Below, one piece after another: positions 6,702 through 11,678 of a DNA stretch of 11,678 bases. The position numbers and the translations under genes are program-made. The DNA lies in the NCBI GenBank assembly GCA_004376785.1, contig SOIY01000107.1, positions 1-11,678 of the forward strand, given 5' to 3'. Under the pieces are notes generated by a model, which was given only the letters and a program-made list of their open reading frames with translations, had not been told where the DNA came from and ran no database searches. Each line of letters begins with the position of its first letter. Position 1 is the first letter of the stretch. The stretch comes from Candidatus Stahliibacteriota bacterium (GTDB lineage Bacteria; Hydrothermota; Tepidihabitantia; SM23-42).

Positions 6702-6729
6702 ATTTTATCCACCTATACCACAATGTCAA
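6702..6729 (-). promoter_or_regulatory. Candidate sigma70-like promoter for the methyltransferase-MFS operon
   Basis: On the minus strand a perfect TTGACA (6729-6724) is separated by 16 nt from TAAAAT (6707-6702). Transcription would start near 6694 and give a leader of about 94 nt containing the 6652-6675 palindrome. Two more TTGAC boxes (6774-6769 and 6781-6776, 7-8 nt apart) lie upstream without a well-spaced -10 of their own. The -10 region TGGATAAAATA matches the tldE promoter exactly over 11 nt. Confidence 0.6.
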
Positions 6730-6817
6730 TGATTTTAAATTATTTTAACTGCAAGATGGTACGTAAATGTCAAAACGTCAAGGTCCAGATATCGAATTTA
6801 TTGAGATGCCATAGGTA

Positions 6818-6839
6818 TTGCACTCTACAAGATGTGCAA
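6818..6839. other. Hairpin downstream of the membrane protein gene
   Basis: TTGCAC (6818-6823) and GTGCAA (6834-6839) pair perfectly, and TCT/AGA can extend the stem to 9 bp with one bulge and a 3-nt loop. It sits 14-35 nt past the stop codon of the gene at 6853-7656. On that strand it is followed by UACC rather than a U-run, so it may protect a 3' end but is not a canonical terminator. Confidence 0.35.
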
Positions 6840-6852
6840 GATAAAAATGTCT

Positions 6853-7656
6853 TTATTCTTTCCATCTCAGCACAAAGCTGTATAAGACATAGTACTCTAA
6901 AGCCAACGCAGGGAATCCCAGATATCCCAATAATGGCATTTCAAAAATTTTAGGTTCAGCTGCATAAGGCACCTGATACACCCACTTCGCGACTGCCCAA
7001 TAGTTCCAAAACTCCCACAAAAATCCACAAATGAGACCCCCAACAAGAAGACACAGAAAATTCTGAAAGTTACCAGCCTGCCATTCCTTAAAAATCGACT
7101 TCCGCCCTTTTATGCAGTTAACAGGATCTAATAGCAAAATAAAACCGACCCATAGGGGAATACCAAGGTAACTTGCTATTCTATGAGGAATGATAAGAAA
7201 AGAGAGCAGACATCCAGCTCCTACCATGATTAAAGTATATAATACACTTTTTGGAATCTCAAATTTCTGTGTTCTTAGCTTAAATGCCCCAATACATTCA
7301 AGTAAATCTGATGTCTCAAATATTCCCGGCCCTATGGTGGCAAATGCCCATGTCATACCAATTGCTGTTATCCAGACTGCTGGCAGTCCCTCATAACGCC
7401 AGTTTTTGAGGAATAAATTAAAGAATTCAAACATATACCAGAACCCAGCAGAGAGTAGAATCATAATTAAAAAGGTTCTACCACGCCTGGTTATCCAGGA
7501 TTCCTTTTTAATCCTGAATACAATTGAATCTATAAGTAATATGTATCCAGTCCAGACAAACGGTGTGAAGAAAATCTTTACCCACTTAACTCCTGCAAAT
7601 AATAGAATTTCAGAAACTACAATTATCAGCAATCCTATGTAAAAGTAAAATTTCAT
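6853..7656 (-). CDS. Uncharacterised Trp-rich multi-pass membrane protein with internal duplication
   Basis: I do not recognise a named function. The protein has 267 aa, about seven or eight hydrophobic segments, and many Trp, Phe and Tyr residues. It appears to be two homologous halves. FVWTGYILLID (33-43) matches PLWVGFILLLD (167-177), both followed by a basic IK stretch. GFWYMFEFFN (71-80) with W86-Y88 and LP91-92 matches GFLWEFWN (211-218) with W225-Y227 and VP229-230. The GFxWEFWN..W...KW.Y pattern, with Glu, Asn and Trp at the membrane, is shared by hypothetical membrane proteins I recall from other bacteria, without an established role. The ATG at 7656 has only a poor ribosome binding site. 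The gap to the kinase gene is 59 nt with no terminator visible, so it may be the third gene of the transporter-kinase transcript. Confidence 0.8.
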   Translation of the reverse strand: MKFYFYIGLLIIVVSEILLFAGVKWVKIFFTPFVWTGYILLIDSIVFRIKKESWITRRGRTFLIMILLSAGFWYMFEFFNLFLKNWRYEGLPAVWITAIGMTWAFATIGPGIFETSDLLECIGAFKLRTQKFEIPKSVLYTLIMVGAGCLLSFLIIPHRIASYLGIPLWVGFILLLDPVNCIKGRKSIFKEWQAGNFQNFLCLLVGGLICGFLWEFWNYWAVAKWVYQVPYAAEPKIFEMPLLGYLGFPALALEYYVLYSFVLRWKE

Positions 7657-7715
7657 CTTAACTTTTTTTAATCATTGTAAATAGCAGAATCTTGAAGATA
7701 AAAGCCACACGTTCC

Positions 7716-9626
7716 TTAGTGTCGTAGGACAATTCTAAATGTCGTTCCTATACCCTTTTTACTCTCTACTATTATTTTCGCCTTATGTTCCTTTAATATG
7801 TTGTGGGCAATATAAAGGCCGAGCCCTGTACCACCTTTTTTTGTCGTGAAGTATGGCGTGAATATTTTATCTATCTCATCTTTATCCATACCTGGTCCAT
7901 TGTCTGATATTACCATTATAATCTCTTTATTCTCTCGGAATAAATCAATATCAAGGTTTCTTGGCTTTTTAGAAACTAAAGACAACGCCTCAATTGCATT
8001 AAGCAGAATATTCAAAATTGCACGTTTGAAATCCTCTAAATTTCCAATTAATTTAATACCTTTTTTTATATTTTCTTTTAATATTATTTTTTTATGTTTT
8101 GCCTGTTCTCGTATTATATCTAATGTATCCTTGATTAAAACAGACAAATTGAATTCATTCTTTTCTTTTATTCTTGGTCGTGCAAGGCTTAAAAAATCAT
8201 TCAGTATTTTATTGAGTGATTCAATCTCTTTTTTTACGGTCGTTGTTAGACGAGTGTATTCCTTATTATCAGAAGGAAATTCCTTTATTAACCTTTGTGT
8301 TGCAATGGAAAGTCCGTTTAAAGGATTCTTTATTTCATGGGCAAAATTGGCAACAAGATTACCCAAAAACTTTAATCTCTCTGCCTCTTCCCTCTCTCTT
8401 TCAAATTCCCTTATCTTCGTTACATCACGAAGTACAGAAATGACTCCGCTTATTCTATTCTTCTCGTCAAGCAATGGATATGTAAAATATTGAATGTTCT
8501 TGCCAAATATAAATTTTTCATCAACAATTTTCGCGCCTTCTTGTAAAACCTTATGTACATCAAACGAATCATCCTTAAATAATGAAAAATAATTATGGCT
8601 CAAAAGCATTTTTTCCTCATAAGAAGACATGCTGGAAAAAGTCTTATTTATTCCGGTAATTATACCTTTACTATTTACTGTCAGTACGCCATCTTCGAGC
8701 GCACCAAGGGTTTTATTAAAAAGTTCTTTTAAACCAACATAGGATTGATATTTCATGAACAAGAAAAAGAAAACAAAACCTGCTCCGAAAAGAATTACAA
8801 ATAGAAGTATTAGTTGTCTTTCTGTTTCCCTTCTGTGATGATAATAACTATCAAGACTAATCCCTATTCTGAATAAACCTAAACTCTGTCCCTCTACAAT
8901 AAATGGCCTAATTAATTCAAGGATATTTTCATTTTCGAATTCTGCTATTCTACTTGCTTCTATATTTTGTTCGCTCACGCTAATCAGTGTAGAATCATCT
9001 TCAATCCTCGTGATGGTATGAATATTGGGCGTAGCAAAAATTATTCCTTTTTTATCCTGCAATACAAGATATTTTACCATAGGATTTACTGATATTTGAT
9101 TTATAATCTTGTTGATACCAAATTCCTGTCTGAATCGTTGAATCTCCTCAGCAGACATTTCAATCTGATAGACCCAATTCTTAATTCTATAAAGAAATCG
9201 TATATGTTTTTTATGGCCAATAGTGAAGTATTCAAAAAATACCGCCTCTTTTCTCTTAAATATATTATCTAAAATCTCTAATGAATGGCCTGAAGTAACA
9301 ATAGTTTTTTTTGTTTTTGTATCAAAGAGTACAATTGAATTAATATTAAAACTCTGTCTTATCTTTTCAAAAACATTCTCATCTAAATCTACAGTCTCAA
9401 GATAATTACAGATATTGATTAACTTCTCAATTATTTCATCTTCATATTTACCTTCAGCAAAGATTGAGTTTTCCTGGGTTGATGCAACAATCGATAAAAA
9501 TGAACGCGCCTCCTCCTTTATAAAATCCATCATAATCCGTCGGCTGTTTACTATACCAAAAGTCAGAAAGATTCCGAGAATAACCAGTAGTATAACGGCT
9601 AATAAAAAATACCTCCTTGGTCTCAT
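7716..9626 (-). CDS. Membrane-bound sensor histidine kinase (CACHE-like sensor, PAS, HisKA, HATPase)
   Basis: Two-component sensor kinase, 636 aa. Order: TM1 about 6-25; an extracytoplasmic region 28-270 holding two PAS/CACHE-like folds (cores near SIVLFDTKTKKTIVTS at 97-112 and YLVLQDKKGIIFATP at 186-200); TM2 about 271-291; a cytoplasmic PAS domain 300-405 (EDGVLTVNSKGIITGINKTF to GVISVLRDVT); HisKA with phospho-accepting H430 in NFAHEIKNPLNGL; HATPase with the N box NILLNAIEAL (539-548), G1 DNGPGM (575-580), the F box in IFTPYFTTK (588-596) and G2 GGTGLGL (598-604). HEIKNPL plus PYFTTKKGGTGLGL is typical of NtrB/AtoS/ZraS-like kinases, which often pair with sigma54-activating regulators. 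No response regulator is in the window. The ATG at 9626 overlaps the previous stop as ATGA and has AAGGA about 7 nt upstream, so it is translationally coupled to the phosphate-symporter-like gene. Confidence 0.93.
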   Translation of the reverse strand: MRPRRYFLLAVILLVILGIFLTFGIVNSRRIMMDFIKEEARSFLSIVASTQENSIFAEGKYEDEIIEKLINICNYLETVDLDENVFEKIRQSFNINSIVLFDTKTKKTIVTSGHSLEILDNIFKRKEAVFFEYFTIGHKKHIRFLYRIKNWVYQIEMSAEEIQRFRQEFGINKIINQISVNPMVKYLVLQDKKGIIFATPNIHTITRIEDDSTLISVSEQNIEASRIAEFENENILELIRPFIVEGQSLGLFRIGISLDSYYHHRRETERQLILLFVILFGAGFVFFFLFMKYQSYVGLKELFNKTLGALEDGVLTVNSKGIITGINKTFSSMSSYEEKMLLSHNYFSLFKDDSFDVHKVLQEGAKIVDEKFIFGKNIQYFTYPLLDEKNRISGVISVLRDVTKIREFEREREEAERLKFLGNLVANFAHEIKNPLNGLSIATQRLIKEFPSDNKEYTRLTTTVKKEIESLNKILNDFLSLARPRIKEKNEFNLSVLIKDTLDIIREQAKHKKIILKENIKKGIKLIGNLEDFKRAILNILLNAIEALSLVSKKPRNLDIDLFRENKEIIMVISDNGPGMDKDEIDKIFTPYFTTKKGGTGLGLYIAHNILKEHKAKIIVESKKGIGTTFRIVLRH

Positions 9627-11590
9627 AACAATCCTTCACCTATTACAGCGGCGTGAAAGTTAATCCTCTCAAAATCACTTATTAAATCCACATGTATTGT
9701 ACTCGTTTCAAGGCTCTCTTTCAATCCCCTTCTTAATCTATCGAGATGAAATTCATTAAATTGCTTTGCCATCTTATAACCGAGTTCTTTTCGCTTTGCT
9801 GCCTCTTTTGCTAAATTTTTATCCCTTGTTGTAAGTGCATCAATGCTGGTTCTTAAAGTAGTAAGGACAAACTCGTGATATTTTTGGATTTGGGCAAAAC
9901 CCTCTTTTGAAAAGACAAAACCAGTATCTATCTGCTTCTTGGCATAGGTCATGAGATTCTTGGAAATAACATCTCCGATATTTTCAATTTCATTCACGGC
10001 ATTAAGCAAGGCACTGTGTAAACTGGATAATTTGCTATTCATTTCTCCTTCATTGATTTTCGTGAGATATGGAGTAATTGTCTCTTCAAAAGCATCTACA
10101 TCGTCATCCGTTTTAATAATCTCTTTTCTTAAGTCATTGTCTCTATGCTGAAAAACTTTTATAGAATCCTCCAGCATTTTAATCGTAATGTCTGCCATAT
10201 ATAAAATTTCGCGGGTTGCCTGGCCAAGGGCAATTGCCGGCGCAGAAAGGAATGCAGGATCAAGCCGATGCATCCTTAAACGCTCTTTGTCTGCCTCTTT
10301 CACAATAGATTTCAAAAATTTGGCAAAAGGATATATCAAGGGCAGGAATATAACTACAGTGAATATATTGAAGAATGAATGAAAATTAGCAATCTGACGT
10401 GGAATATCGCCACCAATAAAATTCATAACTGCCGGGATAAATTTTATCAGGGGAAACAATATGGCAATTACAATCGAATTGAATAGCAAATGGGCAAACG
10501 CTACCCTGCGGCCTTCAATTGTATTCGCCGAAATAAGAGCGGATAATGTAGTCCCAAGATTTGCGCCCAATATTAGAGGAATCGCCTGGGGAAATTCTAT
10601 GAGCGAATCAAATGAGAGGATCAATACAATACCAATTGTTGCGGCACTTGAACGTAATAGAAATGCAAGAAATGCACCAATAATAATGCCCAAAACCGGA
10701 TAATTTGCAAGACTAATAATTGCAGCATTAAAATCAGGAAGATATCTAAGATTTGAAGTAGCTATTGACATTAACCTTAATGAGAAAAACAAAAGACCTA
10801 AGCCGAATATTGCCTGGCCAATGTTTCTAAGTTTAGGAAACAGATGCATTAAGAAAAATCCAACGCCAACAATTAAGATAGCATAATCCAGGAGTTTAAA
10901 GGCAAGAATTTGAACTGTTATTGTTGTACCTATATTAATACCCATAAGCACACCAAGCGCCTGTTCCAGTAGAATAATCCCACTTGATGCAAACCTTACA
11001 AGCAGAATAGAACTTGCCGTGCTTGAACCGAAGATGACTGTAACAATTATTCCAACGAGTACTGCCATAAACCGATTCTTAGTCAAGTTAAACAGAAGAT
11101 CGCGCATCTTTGCACCAGCAGCACGAATAAGCCCTTTGCTGCCATAATTTAATCCGAATATAAATATTCCGAGTCCTCCAAACAGAGTAAATATAAGAAA
11201 AAGCAACCAGTTCTTCTGTAAGGCAATCTCTTTAAAGATTAAACTCTCTCCTTGTGCCTCAGCAAGTATATAATAATTACCTTTTGATTTTCCGAACGTT
11301 AATTCTGTCATTGCATAACCATCATGATCAGTTTTAACTTGCTCCTGACTTAGTTTGGCAAACTTGTTTGTAATAATATTTTCTTTGGGTTCTTCTAAAA
11401 TAGAAAATTCTACTTTGATATTTGACTGCGGATTACCAAAATTATCAACAAACCTGATTACTATTGGTTTTTTTAGGGTTTTCTCAACTGTTCCTACTTG
11501 AACATCACCTGAAATATCATTACCCAATGGATCCTGGGCTTTTATCAATGTGCTGAATGTAAGAAAAATGAGTAGTAATGTGCTGCTCAC
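9623..11590 (-). CDS. Na+/phosphate symporter-like protein with N-terminal Ig-like domain and C-terminal PhoU domain
   Basis: Inner-membrane protein, 655 aa. Residues 1-18 look like a signal peptide (STLLLIFLTFSTLIKAQ). Residues about 25-122 form a Big_1/invasin-like Ig domain (PIVIRFVDNFGNPQSNIKVEF, KTDHDGYAMTELTFG, YYILAEAQG). Residues about 128-425 are the two inverted repeats of the NptA/YjbB (SLC34-like) fold, with GINIGTT (217-223) and GANLGTT (342-348). Residues about 450-655 are a helical PhoU-like domain (VDAFEETITPYLTKI, NEIENIGDVISKNL). Each repeat of the family normally has a QSSS motif; here the positions read GSST (188-191) and RSSA (313-316). The Ig-like domain in front is unusual. 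The likely role is phosphate or another anion, transported or sensed. The start is GTG at 11590, preceded directly by a -10 box and lacking a ribosome binding site. The stop overlaps the kinase ATG. Confidence 0.88.
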   Translation of the reverse strand: MSSTLLLIFLTFSTLIKAQDPLGNDISGDVQVGTVEKTLKKPIVIRFVDNFGNPQSNIKVEFSILEEPKENIITNKFAKLSQEQVKTDHDGYAMTELTFGKSKGNYYILAEAQGESLIFKEIALQKNWLLFLIFTLFGGLGIFIFGLNYGSKGLIRAAGAKMRDLLFNLTKNRFMAVLVGIIVTVIFGSSTASSILLVRFASSGIILLEQALGVLMGINIGTTITVQILAFKLLDYAILIVGVGFFLMHLFPKLRNIGQAIFGLGLLFFSLRLMSIATSNLRYLPDFNAAIISLANYPVLGIIIGAFLAFLLRSSAATIGIVLILSFDSLIEFPQAIPLILGANLGTTLSALISANTIEGRRVAFAHLLFNSIVIAILFPLIKFIPAVMNFIGGDIPRQIANFHSFFNIFTVVIFLPLIYPFAKFLKSIVKEADKERLRMHRLDPAFLSAPAIALGQATREILYMADITIKMLEDSIKVFQHRDNDLRKEIIKTDDDVDAFEETITPYLTKINEGEMNSKLSSLHSALLNAVNEIENIGDVISKNLMTYAKKQIDTGFVFSKEGFAQIQKYHEFVLTTLRTSIDALTTRDKNLAKEAAKRKELGYKMAKQFNEFHLDRLRRGLKESLETSTIHVDLISDFERINFHAAVIGEGLL

Positions 11591-11595
11591 ATCTT

Positions 11596-11624
11596 ATGAT
11601 AATCAATAAATTAAAGAAAGTCAA
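11596..11624 (-). promoter_or_regulatory. Candidate sigma70-like promoter abutting the symporter GTG start
   Basis: On the minus strand TTGACT (11624-11619) is 17 nt from TATCAT (11601-11596), each one mismatch from consensus. The predicted transcription start falls at or within a base or two of the GTG start codon at 11590, so the mRNA would be leaderless or nearly so. This agrees with the lack of any ribosome binding site before the GTG. Confidence 0.55.
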
Positions 11625-11678
11625 GGATTAATAAGTTAAATGTTAAAATGAAAAGTAGAAATGAAAGAAAGAAGTGGG

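Noticed and set aside
6818..6839. Intrinsic terminator after the membrane protein gene
   Set aside because: The stem is reasonable, but no U-run follows on the minus strand, and the plus strand has no gene needing one here.
6723..6953. Plus-strand open frame across the spacer and the end of the membrane protein gene
   Set aside because: No ribosome binding site, no domain, and it covers the promoter region of the opposite strand.
7846..8493. Long plus-strand open frame (215 codons) opposite the histidine kinase
   Set aside because: It is antisense to the conserved PAS, HisKA and HATPase coding region, is low complexity (Ser/Phe/Leu/Ile-rich) and shows no domain; it mirrors the codon use of the kinase.
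11648..11678. Start of a divergent plus-strand gene running off the window end
   Set aside because: ATG at 11648 opens ten codons to the edge, but there is no ribosome binding site and the stretch is too short to judge.

Overview
The window is AT-rich bacterial chromosome and densely coding, with no tRNA, rRNA, insertion sequence, CRISPR array or phage gene that I can see. Two plus-strand proteins at the left end carry C-terminal tails of the 'Por secretion / T9SS type A' or FlgD-Ig type. That points to the Fibrobacterota-Chlorobi-Bacteroidota (FCB) group or a related candidate phylum such as WOR-3. This placement is an inference from domain style, not a marker-gene result.

Layout. Positions 1-1646 (+): the last 56 codons of a secreted protein, then a zinc carboxypeptidase (M14) that starts inside the previous stop codon. 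Everything from 1643 to 11590 is on the minus strand and is read from right to left. The minus-strand order is: (a) 11590-6853, a Na+/phosphate symporter-like protein with an N-terminal Ig-like domain and a C-terminal PhoU domain, translationally coupled (ATGA) to a sensor histidine kinase, followed by a tryptophan-rich membrane protein built from two homologous halves; (b) 6600-4055, an apparent operon of two different small SAM-dependent methyltransferases and an MFS transporter, preceded by a good sigma70-like promoter and a 24-nt interrupted palindrome; (c) 3994-2630, a TldE/PmbA-type protein with its own promoter-like sequence; (d) 2518-1643, a UbiA-superfamily prenyltransferase most like decaprenyl-phosphate phosphoribosyltransferase, whose stop overlaps that of the carboxypeptidase by 3 nt.

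How the genes may work together. The transporter-kinase pair resembles a phosphate or anion uptake and sensing unit, but no response regulator is present and both QSSS motifs of the transporter are altered. The methyltransferase-methyltransferase-MFS operon looks like an inducible 'modify and export' cassette for an unknown small molecule. The -10 regions of this operon and of tldE share an identical 11-mer, which suggests a common promoter type. The remaining genes look like ordinary, separately placed housekeeping or envelope functions.

Non-coding stretches are all under 300 bases. 6601-6852 holds the promoter, palindrome and a hairpin; 2519-2629 holds degenerate ACACGAAT-like repeats and a small hairpin; 11591-11678 holds a promoter directly against a GTG start.
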